A DNA stretch of 64,000 nt, from NCBI RefSeq assembly GCF_900114735.1, contig NZ_FOUA01000001.1:1066278-1130277 (forward strand), written 5' to 3'. Within the stretch, counting starts at the first letter, position 1. Each line of letters opens with the position of its first letter. This DNA comes from Halopseudomonas bauzanensis. Lineage in GTDB: Bacteria; Pseudomonadota; Gammaproteobacteria; Pseudomonadales; Pseudomonadaceae. Under the pieces are notes generated by a model that did not search any database, was not told the DNA's origin, and worked only from the letters and a program-made list of their open reading frames with translations. This document shows positions 17,065 through 25,721 of this stretch, piece by piece. The translations under genes and the position numbers were made by a program.

Positions 17065-18679
17065 CCCACGAGCGACCACGCCACAGCGCCGATATGATCA
17101 ACATTATCACCACGCCATAGATCAGGTTCAGGAACAGCTGCGGGTGGCGGCTGTAAAAGCTGCCGCCGGCCTGCTCGGAAAAGGGCACATCGGCCAGCAG
17201 CTCAGCCCGGTTGAAAGCCACGCTGCTGGCCAGCCGGCGACCATTGGGCGCGGACACCAGCGACGGCCCGTTATTGATCAGATGCGCCATCGGCACACGA
17301 TTCTCAACCCCGCGCAGAATCGACATGTTGCCGTGATGGAACGGCTGGGATGTTTCGCCGAACCAGTTATCCTGGGACAGGAACAGCAACATTTTGCCGG
17401 CCCCGTCAGAACTGATCGCGTCGGCAACAAACCCGGGGAAGGCTGCCTCATAGCAAACCTTCGGCACTACGCGCATGCCATTCAGATCAAAGGCGGTGTG
17501 CTCGCTGCCGGCACCGAGCGGCCGCAGGAACTCACCGAATACCAGATCGGCCAGCCCCTTGAGCACCGGCCACGACCAGGGCTCGGGCAGATATTCACCG
17601 AACGGCATCCGCAACATCTTGCGGTATTGCGCCGTCATCTCGCCCTGCCCGTCCAGTAACGCTACCGTGTTGAAGCTGACGCGCTGGGCATCTACCCAGC
17701 GCCGCTCGACATCATGGAAGATCAACGGCACACCGTGCCGGGCAATCGCCCGGGCGTAGCTGTCACGTACGCTGTAATCGTCGAAATACCCCTTGTAGCG
17801 CGCCTCGGGCCAGGCCACCCATTGCGCGCCGGCCGCCACCAGCCGTTCGGTGGCAAGCATTTCCGGCGGGGATTCCCGGGTGAAGCCGACCGCCGGCGCG
17901 GGAATATCCAGGGTGATGGCATCGTTGGGTTGTACCAGCCCGATCCGCCGCGTATCCCATTGCTGCATACGCCTATCCCACTCGTAGAGGCTGATGTAGC
18001 CATATCCCAGCCACACTGCCAACAGCCCCCAAGCCAACCCCTGGGCCAGCCGGGAGTATGGCGTCTGGGGCAAGCGTCGCGGCGTCAGCATGCGATAGAC
18101 CAGCACGCTGAACAGCATCATCATCGCATCCAGTCCCGGCGCACCGGTGATATCGATGGCCTGCAGAGCCGGCAGGAAACTGACCTGGCCATCGGCGAAA
18201 TGGGTCTTGAACAGCATCGGGTAGAGCGCCATTACCGAGACCATGACGGCAGGAAAAACGAGCAGATCCCAGCCATCCAGGCGCCGAACCAGCCAGCGGT
18301 AGAGAGCACAACCCAGACCGATGACCAGCCCGATATAGCACCAGAACAGCAAGGCCAGCAGCGTGCTCGACAGGGGGCTGATCTGTTTGAGGTTGACCAT
18401 GAAGCCGGCCAGCCAGTAGCTGCCGCCGGCAAAACAGAGAGTACCGGCCAGCCAGCCGAGCAACAGCGCCATCATGGGGCGGGTATCGCGCAGGGCAAAC
18501 AGTAAAGGCACCCAGGCAAACCAGCCGACCCAATACAGGTTGATACTCAACCAGGGCACACAGAGCAGAAAGCCGCTGAGCGCGGCGAACAGCAGGCGAT
18601 ACATCATCCGCGCCAGCGGTGCATTTCGCCGTTGGGTATGGGCATCCGCAGCCAGAAAATCTGAAGTGGAATCGGACAT
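17012..18679 (-). CDS. Apolipoprotein N-acyltransferase-like protein (Lnt paralogue)
   Basis: The 555-residue protein has about six N-terminal membrane spans, a nitrilase-type domain and a final C-terminal span, the layout of Lnt, which adds the third acyl chain to lipoproteins. The catalytic triad is intact: Glu292 (WPEARY), Lys354 (QYRKMLRMPFGEYLP) and Cys409 (KVCYEAAFP). The gene is not beside corC/ybeX, where the main lnt of pseudomonads is normally found, so this is probably a second copy with a distinct job. A later start at MMYRLL (about 18606) is possible. Its last 53 bp are antisense to the end of the flavoprotein gene. Confidence 0.85.
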   Translation of the reverse strand: MSDSTSDFLAADAHTQRRNAPLARMMYRLLFAALSGFLLCVPWLSINLYWVGWFAWVPLLFALRDTRPMMALLLGWLAGTLCFAGGSYWLAGFMVNLKQISPLSSTLLALLFWCYIGLVIGLGCALYRWLVRRLDGWDLLVFPAVMVSVMALYPMLFKTHFADGQVSFLPALQAIDITGAPGLDAMMMLFSVLVYRMLTPRRLPQTPYSRLAQGLAWGLLAVWLGYGYISLYEWDRRMQQWDTRRIGLVQPNDAITLDIPAPAVGFTRESPPEMLATERLVAAGAQWVAWPEARYKGYFDDYSVRDSYARAIARHGVPLIFHDVERRWVDAQRVSFNTVALLDGQGEMTAQYRKMLRMPFGEYLPEPWSWPVLKGLADLVFGEFLRPLGAGSEHTAFDLNGMRVVPKVCYEAAFPGFVADAISSDGAGKMLLFLSQDNWFGETSQPFHHGNMSILRGVENRVPMAHLINNGPSLVSAPNGRRLASSVAFNRAELLADVPFSEQAGGSFYSRHPQLFLNLIYGVVIMLIISALWRGRSWVRRRGRRCSQKTRPTGN

Positions 18680-19090
18680 CAGCGCAGCTTTTGGATTGAG
18701 GGCCTGCTCGCACCCTAGAGCGTGAGCTTCATCACGGACAATACCCTATTCGGGTTACCGTCTTTCGACGCTCGATACTACGTCGTGCCATAACGAGAGA
18801 ACATCCTTTGGCCACCCCGGATGACGAAAGCTTGATGTGGTCCACATTTGACGAAGATAAGTAGCGGGAACCATGGCACCCTGCCGCCCATATCAGCATC
18901 ATTCCGTCAGGCGCCGTAACGGCTGGGCCTGGTTGGTTATCAGACGGGGCGGAGCGCCTCGCCGAGCAAAATGCCACCATATCGAATTGCGCCAACCCGG
19001 AATAAAACCGGGAACCAATGCCGCCGAATTCTCTCAAACGCCATTGTCAGGGCTGTGGCAGGCCGACGAGCACGGAAGAAAGGCTTATAT
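18680..19090. other. Gene-poor 411-bp stretch upstream of the micro-ORFs
   Basis: Several overlapping frames are open here in both directions, but none has convincing codon use, start site or family resemblance. A TTGATG-17-AGATAA arrangement near 18832-18860 could be a promoter for the micro-ORFs downstream. I see no terminator, tRNA or mobile-element end. Confidence 0.4.
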
Positions 19091-19201
19091 ATGGACGTTA
19101 CCGAGCAAGAGAATGATCCGTTTTTCATCACCGCCTGCCAAGGCCATTTTGTCACCGGTATCGGCTCAGCCGATCATGAAAACGGCAACAGTAGAATATG
19201 A
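19091..19201 (+). CDS. Possible micro-ORF, 36 residues
   Basis: A 36-codon frame begins with ATG 19091, seven bases after GAAGAAAGG, a good ribosome site. The product is acidic to neutral (starts MDVTEQENDPFF, ends NGNSRI), with one Cys and three His or more and no membrane span. I do not recognise it. Its stop overlaps the start of the next micro-ORF as ATGA, the arrangement of translationally coupled genes. Support is only the ribosome site, the overlap and the sensible codon use in the first 30 codons, so it may be chance. Confidence 0.35.
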   Translation: MDVTEQENDPFFITACQGHFVTGIGSADHENGNSRI

Positions 19202-19362
19202 GTAAGTCGAAACGCAGCTGGAGCTGGGCCTACCACAAAGTGCGGAGTTATCATGTCTCGCGGCTGCAGGCCTGTTATCGCGCAACCCGCTTCTGGTTAC
19301 TCGGCGACACCGGATCCTTCGTCACCCATGGCGGATTCCGCAAGTCGCGAATCAGGAACTGA
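19198..19362 (+). CDS. Possible small basic protein, 54 residues
   Basis: A 54-codon frame whose ATG overlaps the stop of the micro-ORF before it. The product is strongly basic and aromatic (MSKSKRSWSWAYHKV at the start, GGFRKSRIRN at the end, with Arg, Lys, His, Trp and Tyr throughout), suggesting nucleic-acid or ribosome binding. It has no strong ribosome site of its own, so it would depend on coupling. It ends 57 bp before the dbpA start and could be read on the same message. No family recognised. Confidence 0.4.
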   Translation: MSKSKRSWSWAYHKVRSYHVSRLQACYRATRFWLLGDTGSFVTHGGFRKSRIRN

Positions 19363-19378
19363 CCGGGCGTCTCCCCGC

Positions 19379-19390
19379 TTCTGTTACACT
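19379..19390 (+). promoter_or_regulatory. Putative -10 region for dbpA
   Basis: TTCTGTTACACT lies 30 bp before the dbpA start. TACACT matches the sigma-70 -10 hexamer at four of six positions. The same 12 bases occur upstream of the rhlE-type helicase gene at 33327. No clear -35 element is seen. Confidence 0.4.
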
Positions 19391-19419
19391 GTGGCGCCCA
19401 TCCTCAGCAGGCCGCTACC

Positions 19420-20799
19420 GTGACTACAAGCGCTTTTTCCTCTCTCCCGCTGCCCCCTTCCCTGCTTGCCACTATCGACCGCCTGGGCTATCAGAGCATG
19501 ACGCCAGTGCAATCTGCCGCACTGCCGATCATTCTCGCGGGGCAGGATCTGATTGCCCGCTCGCGCACCGGCAGTGGCAAGACCGCCGCCTTCGGCATCG
19601 GCCTGCTGGCACCGCTCAATCCGGCTTTTTTCGGCTGCCAGGCATTGGTGCTGAGTCCGACCCGGGAGCTCGCCGGACAGACCGCCACGGCGCTGCGCAC
19701 GCTGGCGGGGGGCATTCCCAACATCAAGATCATCACCCTGTGCGGCGGCACGCCATTCGGCCCCCAGGCGGCCTCGCTGGAACAAGGTGTCCATGTGATC
19801 GTTGGCACGCCGGGACGGGTCAAGGACCATCTGGAACGCGGCACCTTGAGTCTGGACAAGCTCAACTGCCTGGTGCTGGACGAAGCCGACCGCATGCTCG
19901 ACATGGGCTTCATCGACAGTATCAGCGAGATCATCCAGGCTACCCCCGAGCGGCGCCAGACCCTGCTGTTCTCCGCCACCTATCCACCAGGCATCGAACA
20001 GCTGGCTGGACGCTTTCTGCGCGAGCCACAACAGGTGGTAATCGAAGACGTTGAAGTCCGCAACCCGATCCGCCAGCGCTTCTATGAAGTCAGCGCCGAG
20101 GAGCGGCTACCGGCGGTATTGCGTCTGCTGGCCGATGAACGGCCGCAACCCTGCATCGTCTTTTGCCATACCCGTCAGCAATGTCAGCAGTTGCAGCAAT
20201 TGCTGTCGAGCAATGGCGTGAGCGCCCAGGCCCTGCATGGCGACATGGAACAGCGCGAACGCGATCAGGTGCTGGCGCTGTTTGCCAACCAGAGCTGTAG
20301 CGTGCTGGTGGCTACCGATGTGGCAGCCCGCGGGATCGACGTGGAAGGGGTTGCCGCGGTGATCAATGCCGAGCTGTCACCCGACCCGGCCGTGCATACT
20401 CATCGCATTGGCCGCAGCGGCCGTGCCGGCCAGCCCGGTCTGGCCCTGAGCCTGGTCGCGCCAGCGGAACAGGGACGAGCGCGCAGTATCGAGCAGAAGC
20501 TCGGTGAGCCCCTGCCCTGGTGTGAGCTGGATCAGTTGCCCGAGCGTCTCGACAAGCCGCTGCTGGCGCCGATGCGTACCCTGGCGATAGCCGGCGGACG
20601 CAAGGACAAGGTACGCCCCGGCGATCTGCTTGGCGCACTCACTGGCGATGCCGGCCTGCCTGGCGACGCCATCGGCAAGATCAGCATCAGTGACTTTCAG
20701 GCACTGGTAGCAGTGCGTTGGGAGCTGGCGAATACCGCGCTGGAGCGGCTGGAGGAAGGCAAGATCAAGGGGCGGCGGTTCAAGATAAGATTGCTGTAG
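19420..20799 (+). CDS. dbpA: ATP-dependent RNA helicase DbpA
   Basis: DbpA is a DEAD-box helicase that acts on hairpin 92 of 23S rRNA during 50S assembly. The 459-residue protein has all helicase motifs: Q motif (MTPVQSAALP), ARSRTGSGKTAAF (I), PTRELAGQ (Ia), TPGR (Ib), DEAD (II), SAT (III), VATDVAARGIDV (V) and HRIGRSGRAG (VI). The C-terminal 75 residues (KDKVRPGDLLGAL to the end) are the DbpA RNA-recognition domain, which separates it from RhlE and other DEAD proteins. The start is GTG 19420. It appears monocistronic. Confidence 0.95.
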   Translation: MTTSAFSSLPLPPSLLATIDRLGYQSMTPVQSAALPIILAGQDLIARSRTGSGKTAAFGIGLLAPLNPAFFGCQALVLSPTRELAGQTATALRTLAGGIPNIKIITLCGGTPFGPQAASLEQGVHVIVGTPGRVKDHLERGTLSLDKLNCLVLDEADRMLDMGFIDSISEIIQATPERRQTLLFSATYPPGIEQLAGRFLREPQQVVIEDVEVRNPIRQRFYEVSAEERLPAVLRLLADERPQPCIVFCHTRQQCQQLQQLLSSNGVSAQALHGDMEQRERDQVLALFANQSCSVLVATDVAARGIDVEGVAAVINAELSPDPAVHTHRIGRSGRAGQPGLALSLVAPAEQGRARSIEQKLGEPLPWCELDQLPERLDKPLLAPMRTLAIAGGRKDKVRPGDLLGALTGDAGLPGDAIGKISISDFQALVAVRWELANTALERLEEGKIKGRRFKIRLL

Positions 20800-20970
20800 G
20801 CGCAGTATGGAGGGCCGTGTCCGGCGACAGTCGGGCGATGGCCGGATGGGGTGCTCATCGAGCTGGTGCTCGACGTTTCCCAGGAGGACCACACCTGAGT
20901 CACAGCTATAGTTGCAGCCAATACTCTCAATTCTGACGGTTTTCCTCTCAGCCATACCCAGGTTACAGGA

Positions 20971-21079
20971 CGGTGCTGGGCAGTTTCCTTTGGCGAACCG
21001 TGTGCGGCCATGGACGGCCGCACACGAGCGCCACGGACGGCACGGGTGCGTGTTCGCCAAGGGCAACTGCCCAGTGCCG
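20971..21079. repeat. Large inverted repeat with internal palindrome (REP/MITE-like)
   Basis: Two 28-bp arms at 20971-20998 and 21052-21079 are inverted copies of each other (24 of 28 positions match; shared core CTGGGCAGTT). They enclose a perfect 11-bp palindrome, CGTGTGCGGCC at 20999-21009 with its complement at 21016-21026, and a further 25 bp. The whole folds as a long branched stem. It lies in the 574-bp gap between dbpA and the membrane protein gene. The structure resembles REP-type or miniature transposable elements dispersed in pseudomonad genomes, but no transposase is present in the window. Confidence 0.7.
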
Positions 21080-21142
21080 TCGAACACCGAACGTGCCCCA
21101 GACTTACCTGCCCACTGCCGTCAGACACCGAACGTGTCCCCA
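21070..21142. repeat. Direct repeat pair, 41-bp period
   Basis: A unit of about 31 bp at 21070-21100 recurs at 21111-21142 with few differences; both contain ACACCGAACGTG flanked by CCCA-TGCCGTC and CCCCA. The first copy overlaps the right arm of the inverted repeat, so the two elements form one cluster. Confidence 0.65.
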
Positions 21143-21259
21143 TGTCTGAGCACTGCCACCGGCAACCAACGATGCCACGGACACATACAGCCCCCAAACC
21201 CGGTACAGAGCCAATCCGCTACAAATCAGTTACCGGCAGGGCCGCTGGTCGAGATGGAA

Positions 21260-21304
21260 CTCGACCGGGTCGCGGTCGACCGGGTCGCCGTCGACGGGGT
21301 CGCC
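21260..21304. repeat. 15-bp tandem repeat, three copies
   Basis: Three consecutive 15-bp units of the pattern GTCGACCGGGTCGCC, with one or two changes each, fill 21260-21304; a partial fourth begins at 21305. The units contain SalI-like GTCGAC palindromes. It lies about 70 bp beyond the 3' end of the membrane protein gene. Function unknown. Confidence 0.75.
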
Positions 21305-21373
21305 ATCGACCTTCCAGGAGACTGTGCACGAAGTGCGGCGGATGCTCCCAGCAGACTCGGAGCTCCCGGCGGT

Positions 21374-21841
21374 TCAGCCCAGGACGCGCAATCCGCGTCT
21401 GGCTTTGGGACGGGTCAACTGACCGAACAGCCAGCTGCCAATGGCCGCAGCGACCAGCAGCGCGGCCAATCCCCAGCTCTGCTCAGGCGTGGCGATGAAG
21501 CCCGGCAGAGACAGCTGGCTGAGCTTGAAGCCTGCCCAGACGCCGCCAGCACCAGCCAGAGCAAACAGCAGCCAGCGCCAGGGCCGGAAGATGCGCGCCA
21601 GGCCAGCGGCCACCGGCAGCAGGCAGACAAATGCCACCGCCACCAGCAGGGCGAATGCCTTGACGAAATCCAGCAGGTCCGGCCAGACGCTGGCCAGTCG
21701 GTCAGTCAGGCTGACCGGCACCTCAGTCGGCGGCATACCCGCCAACTGAATCTGCGCCTGGACCAGGCAGCCGAGAATGGTCGCCACCAGGACGGCCAGC
21801 AGATAGAAAGCGATGATTCGCAGTACAGCAACCGGTGACAT
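21374..21841 (-). CDS. Hypothetical inner-membrane protein, 155 residues
   Basis: I do not recognise a family with a known function. The protein has four hydrophobic segments: residues about 5-30, 58-80, 84-105 and 118-140, separated by short polar loops, and a basic C-terminal tail (RPKARRGLRVLG) that should face the cytoplasm. Small conserved genes of this kind occur beside fba in other pseudomonads. It lies 15 bp downstream of the 88-residue gene and in the same direction, so both are likely read from the fba side. The protein starts with an ATG at the upstream end of the frame. Confidence 0.75.
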   Translation of the reverse strand: MSPVAVLRIIAFYLLAVLVATILGCLVQAQIQLAGMPPTEVPVSLTDRLASVWPDLLDFVKAFALLVAVAFVCLLPVAAGLARIFRPWRWLLFALAGAGGVWAGFKLSQLSLPGFIATPEQSWGLAALLVAAAIGSWLFGQLTRPKARRGLRVLG

Positions 21842-21856
21842 TGTGTCTATTCCTTG

Positions 21857-22123
21857 TCAGGGCAGATCCGGCAGGTTGCGCAGGGACTGTTCGTAGGCCT
21901 GCAGGTCGAAGGGCGCATCCTGCTCCAGCATGAGGTTGATGTGATGCGCCAGCACCTGGGCCATCAGGCTCAGGATCTCCTCGCGCTCATAGCCAACCAG
22001 GGTCAATTTGTTCAATGTGGCCTGGGCCGCCGGTGGTTCGCCTCCAGCCAGCTGGTTCTCGATCGCCTCGACCAGTTTTTCATGGGCGAAAGCATCGTCG
22101 GCCGCATCATCGGATGAATGCAT
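21857..22123 (-). CDS. Hypothetical protein, 88 residues
   Basis: An acidic, alpha-helical-looking soluble protein with no membrane span and no cysteine. It begins with an Asp/Ala-rich stretch (SSDDAADDAFAHEKLVEAIENQL) and ends QSLRNLPDLP. No catalytic motif is seen and I cannot name a function; short genes of this type lie between fba and its downstream neighbours in several Pseudomonas. It is 51 bp downstream of fba and 15 bp upstream of the membrane protein gene, in one direction, so the three may form an operon. Confidence 0.7.
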   Translation of the reverse strand: MHSSDDAADDAFAHEKLVEAIENQLAGGEPPAAQATLNKLTLVGYEREEILSLMAQVLAHHINLMLEQDAPFDLQAYEQSLRNLPDLP

Positions 22124-22174
22124 GTGTCGGACTCGCGAAGAGGGCGCCGGACGGGTGTCCGGCGCCGGTACGGA

Positions 22175-23239
22175 TCAGTTGACCTTGGGATCCAGCTCGC
22201 CGCTGGCGTAGCGCTGGAACATGGTTTCCAGGTTGATCGGCTTGATGCTGGAGGCATGTCCGGCAGTGCCGAAGGCTTCGTAACGGGCGATGCAGACATC
22301 ACGCATGGCCTTGACCGTTTCGGCGAAGAACTTGCGCGGATCGAACTCGCTGGGATGCAGCGCCATATGACGACGCATGGCACCGGTGGAGGCCAGACGC
22401 AGGTCGGTATCGATGTTCACCTTGCGCACGCCGTGCTTGATGCCCTCGACGATTTCCTCGACCGGCACACCGTAGGTTTCCTTGATGTCGCCACCGTACT
22501 CGTTGATGATCGCCAGCCACTCCTGCGGCACCGAGGAGGAGCCATGCATCACCAGGTGGGTATTGGGGATGCGCTTGTGGATTTCCTTGATGCGATCGAT
22601 CGCCAGGATGTCGCCTGTCGGCGGCTTGGTGAACTTGTAGGCGCCGTGGCTGGTGCCGATGGCAATGGCCAGGGCATCCACCTTGGTCTGCTTGACGAAA
22701 TCGGCGGCTTCCTCGGGATCGGTCAGCATCTGGCTGTGATCCAGGGTACCTTCGGCGCCGATACCGTCTTCTTCTCCGGCCTGCCCGGTTTCCAGGCTGC
22801 CCAGGCAACCCAGCTCGCCTTCCACCGACACACCGCAGGCGTGAGCCATTTCCACGGTACGGCGGGTCACGTCGACGTTGTAGTCATAGTCGGTCGGGGT
22901 CTTGCCGTCTTCACCCAGGGAGCCATCCATCATCACCGAGGAGAAGCCCAGTTGAATGGAGCGCTGGCATACCGCCGGGCTGGTGCCGTGATCCTGATGC
23001 ATGCACACCGGAATGTGCGGAAATTCTTCGATAGCGGCGAGGATGAGGTGGCGCAGGAAAGGCGCGCCGGCGTATTTGCGGGCACCGGCGGAGGCCTGCA
23101 CGATCACTGGGGAGTCGGTCTTGTCGGCCGCTTCCATGATGGCGCGCATCTGCTCCAGGTTGTTGACGTTGAAGGCCGGGACGCCGTAACCGTGCTCGGC
23201 GGCGTGGTCCAGCAACTGGCGCATGCTGATCAAAGCCAT
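22175..23239 (-). CDS. fba: Class II fructose-1,6-bisphosphate aldolase
   Basis: This zinc enzyme interconverts fructose-1,6-bisphosphate with dihydroxyacetone phosphate and glyceraldehyde-3-phosphate. The 354-residue protein matches the Calvin/glycolytic class II subtype: zinc-site histidines in [15 protein letters not shown] and VMHGSSS, and the phosphate-binding IDTDLR region. The start is [27 protein letters not shown] with a good AGAGAAAG site. It follows pgk after 152 bp. In pseudomonads, which often lack phosphofructokinase, the enzyme mostly serves gluconeogenesis; that is family knowledge, not visible here. Confidence 0.97.
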   Translation of the reverse strand: MALISMRQLLDHAAEHGYGVPAFNVNNLEQMRAIMEAADKTDSPVIVQASAGARKYAGAPFLRHLILAAIEEFPHIPVCMHQDHGTSPAVCQRSIQLGFSSVMMDGSLGEDGKTPTDYDYNVDVTRRTVEMAHACGVSVEGELGCLGSLETGQAGEEDGIGAEGTLDHSQMLTDPEEAADFVKQTKVDALAIAIGTSHGAYKFTKPPTGDILAIDRIKEIHKRIPNTHLVMHGSSSVPQEWLAIINEYGGDIKETYGVPVEEIVEGIKHGVRKVNIDTDLRLASTGAMRRHMALHPSEFDPRKFFAETVKAMRDVCIARYEAFGTAGHASSIKPINLETMFQRYASGELDPKVN

Positions 23240-23391
23240 GGTCTTTCTCTCCGTAAATGATGTCTGGGTAAAGCGGTAAGCGGCAAACAGTCGGTCAAGG
23301 CTGACAGTTTACTCACCTGGCTTCAACTCATGGCACCCGGCCTGTCGCCGAGCGCCTGTTATCGTGCAAAAACTGACGCTTGCTACTGCGC

Positions 23392-24552
23392 TCAGCGCGC
23401 TCTCTGCTGCAGGATCTCGACCGCGGGCAGCACCTTGCCTTCGACAAATTCGAGGAAAGCTCCACCACCGGTGGAAATATAGGAAATGCGCTCGGCGACG
23501 CCATACTTGTCGATCGCTGCCAGGGTATCGCCACCACCGGCAATCGAGAAGGCCTGGCTTTCGGCAATGGCCAATGCCAGCGCCTTGGTACCTTCACCGA
23601 ACTGATCGAACTCGAACACGCCAACCGGACCGTTCCACAGAATGGTGCCGGAAGACTTGAGCAGCTCGGCGAACTGGGCGGCGGTCTGCGGGCCGATATC
23701 CAGGATCATGTCGTCCTCGGTAACTTCGGCTACCAGCTTGACGGTGGCTTCGGCGTCTTCGGCAAAGGCCTTGGCGACCACTACATCCACCGGCAGCGGC
23801 ACGCTGACCTTGGCGGCGATGGCCTTGGCCGTGTCCACCAGATCGGCTTCATACAGCGACTTGCCCACCGGCAACCCGGCAGCAGCGAGGAAGGTGTTGG
23901 CAATGCCGCCGCCAACGATCAGCTGGTCGCACTTGTCCGCCAGGGCGTTGAGCACATCCAGCTTGGTGGATACCTTGGAGCCGGCGACGATGGCCGCCAT
24001 GGGCTGGGCCGGCTTGTCCAACGCCTTGGCCAGCGCGTCCAGCTCGGCGGCCAGCAGCGGGCCGGCACAGGCAACCTTGGCAAACTTGGCCACGCCATGG
24101 GTGGAGCCCTGGGCCCGGTGGGCGGTACCGAAGGCATCCATGACGAACACATCGCACAGCGCGGCATACTGCTGCGCCAGTTCATCGGTATTCTTTTTCT
24201 CGCCGTTATTGAAACGGACGTTCTCCAGCAGCACCACCTCGCCCGGCTGCACCGCGACGCCACCCAGATAGTCACGTACCAGCGGCACTTCACGGCCCAA
24301 CGCCTTGCTCAGGTAATCGGCTACCGGTGCCAGGCTGTCCGTCTCGCTGAACACGCCCTCCTCAGGGCGCCCCAGGTGCGAGCAGACCATTACCGCCGCG
24401 CCTTTCTCCAGCGCCAGCCGGATGGTCGGCAGGGCCGCGAGAATGCGCGCATCACTCTTGACCTGGCCGTCCTTGACCGGCACGTTCAGGTCTTCACGGA
24501 TCAATACCCGCTGGCCCTTGAGATCCAGCTCTTTCATGGTCAATACGGTCAT
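23392..24552 (-). CDS. pgk: Phosphoglycerate kinase
   Basis: Pgk catalyses 1,3-bisphosphoglycerate + ADP to 3-phosphoglycerate + ATP in the cytosol. The 386-residue protein is of usual bacterial length. Typical motifs are [15 protein letters not shown] near the N-terminus, HLGRP, and the nucleotide-binding C-terminal domain with WNGPVGVFE and [13 protein letters not shown]. It starts 26 bp downstream of epd, so epd and pgk are co-transcribed, the usual order in gammaproteobacteria (epd-pgk-fba). Confidence 0.97.
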   Translation of the reverse strand: MTVLTMKELDLKGQRVLIREDLNVPVKDGQVKSDARILAALPTIRLALEKGAAVMVCSHLGRPEEGVFSETDSLAPVADYLSKALGREVPLVRDYLGGVAVQPGEVVLLENVRFNNGEKKNTDELAQQYAALCDVFVMDAFGTAHRAQGSTHGVAKFAKVACAGPLLAAELDALAKALDKPAQPMAAIVAGSKVSTKLDVLNALADKCDQLIVGGGIANTFLAAAGLPVGKSLYEADLVDTAKAIAAKVSVPLPVDVVVAKAFAEDAEATVKLVAEVTEDDMILDIGPQTAAQFAELLKSSGTILWNGPVGVFEFDQFGEGTKALALAIAESQAFSIAGGGDTLAAIDKYGVAERISYISTGGGAFLEFVEGKVLPAVEILQQRAR

Positions 24553-24578
24553 GCAGAGTTCCTTGTCGATAATGTTGA

Positions 24579-25625
24579 TCAGTTATTCCGGTTGGCCAGC
24601 TGCAACCAGTAATCCGCCACGTCCAGCATCCGGTTGGCAAATCCCCATTCGTTGTCGAACCACACCAGCAGATTGACCAGCCGTGGCCCGGCCACCCGGG
24701 TCTGGCTGCCGTCGACGATCGCCGAATGCGGGTCGTGGTTGAAATCGCAACTGGCATGCTGCAGTTCGGTGTAATCAAGCAGCCCGCGATACTCAGACTC
24801 TGACGCGGATTTGAGCAGACGGTTCACTTCCGCCGCACTGGTATCGCGTGAGGTCTGCAAAGTGATATCCAGCGCCGAGACGTTGACCGTCGGCACGCGG
24901 ATCGCCTTGGCTTCAACACGTCCGGCCAACTCCGGCAACAGCCGCTCTATTCCGCGGGCCAATCCGGTGGAAACCGGAATCACCGACTGGAATGCCGAGC
25001 GCGTACGACGCAGGTCGGTGTGATGATAGGCGTCAATCACCGGCTGATCGTTCATTGCCGAGTGGATAGTGGTGATGGAGATATATTCCAGCCCGATCAA
25101 CTCGTTGAGCAGCCGCAGCACCGGTACGCTGGCGTTGGTGGTGCAGGAGGCGTTGGAGACCAGCCGCGCGGCCGGATCCAGCGTCTGGTGGTTGATGCCA
25201 TAAACCAGCGTGGTGTCCACTGCCCCGGCGCCGGCCATCGGCTGGGAGAACAGGACACGCGGCGCGCCGGCCTGGAGGAATCGCTCGGCGTCGGCACGGG
25301 AGGTGTACTGCCCCGAGCATTCCAGCAACAGATCGAGCTCCAATGCCTGCCAGTCGATATCCTCGGGACGGGGTGCACAGAGCACCTGCACGCACTGGCC
25401 ATTGATATGCAGACAATCCCCATCGACCCGCACCTCGCCGGGAAAGCGCCCATGGGTGGAATCGAAACGGGTCAGGTACTCGATACTGGCCTGGTCGGCC
25501 AGATCGTTCAGGGCGACAATCTGCATGTCGCTGCCACCGCGTTCATGCAGTGCACGCAGCACACAGCGTCCGATACGGCCGTAACCGTTGAGGGCAATGC
25601 GCAGGGGACGGTGACTCGAGGACAT
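24579..25625 (-). CDS. epd: D-erythrose-4-phosphate dehydrogenase
   Basis: Epd oxidises erythrose-4-phosphate to 4-phosphoerythronate, the entry to de novo pyridoxal phosphate synthesis. The 348-residue protein is a GAPDH-family member: NAD-binding N-terminus ([17 protein letters not shown]), catalytic Cys in [14 protein letters not shown], and the C-terminal [12 protein letters not shown]. The [10 protein letters not shown] form and the [20 protein letters not shown] segment favour Epd over glycolytic GAPDH, as does the position before pgk. It follows tkt after 96 bp that hold a palindromic element. Confidence 0.93.
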   Translation of the reverse strand: MSSSHRPLRIALNGYGRIGRCVLRALHERGGSDMQIVALNDLADQASIEYLTRFDSTHGRFPGEVRVDGDCLHINGQCVQVLCAPRPEDIDWQALELDLLLECSGQYTSRADAERFLQAGAPRVLFSQPMAGAGAVDTTLVYGINHQTLDPAARLVSNASCTTNASVPVLRLLNELIGLEYISITTIHSAMNDQPVIDAYHHTDLRRTRSAFQSVIPVSTGLARGIERLLPELAGRVEAKAIRVPTVNVSALDITLQTSRDTSAAEVNRLLKSASESEYRGLLDYTELQHASCDFNHDPHSAIVDGSQTRVAGPRLVNLLVWFDNEWGFANRMLDVADYWLQLANRNN

Positions 25626-25654
25626 GGTCAGCAGCTCGGTTGCAGCTGCAAGCC

Positions 25655-25706
25655 ACCAGCGGCAGGCGACAAGCTGGGTACCTTCAACTTGTCACCTGCC
25701 GCTGGT
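25655..25706. repeat. REP-like palindrome between tkt and epd
   Basis: Arms at 25655-25673 (ACCAGCGGCAGGCGACAAG) and 25688-25706 are inverted copies matching at 18 of 19 positions, with a 14-nt loop. It fills most of the gap after tkt. No T-run follows. Such intergenic palindromes can protect the 3' end of the upstream message. Confidence 0.7.
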
Positions 25707-25721
25707 CACTTGCCGCTGTGA

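Noticed and set aside
18732-19037. 101-codon minus-strand frame and 110-codon plus-strand frame in the gap before dbpA
   Set aside because: Start codons lack good ribosome sites, and composition does not look like the neighbouring genes.
21260-21304. CRISPR-like array
   Set aside because: Units are contiguous 15-mers without spacers, so it is a simple tandem repeat.
20912-21838. 308-codon plus-strand frame through the repeat cluster
   Set aside because: Runs through palindromes and tandem repeats and antisense to a membrane protein gene; composition looks non-coding.
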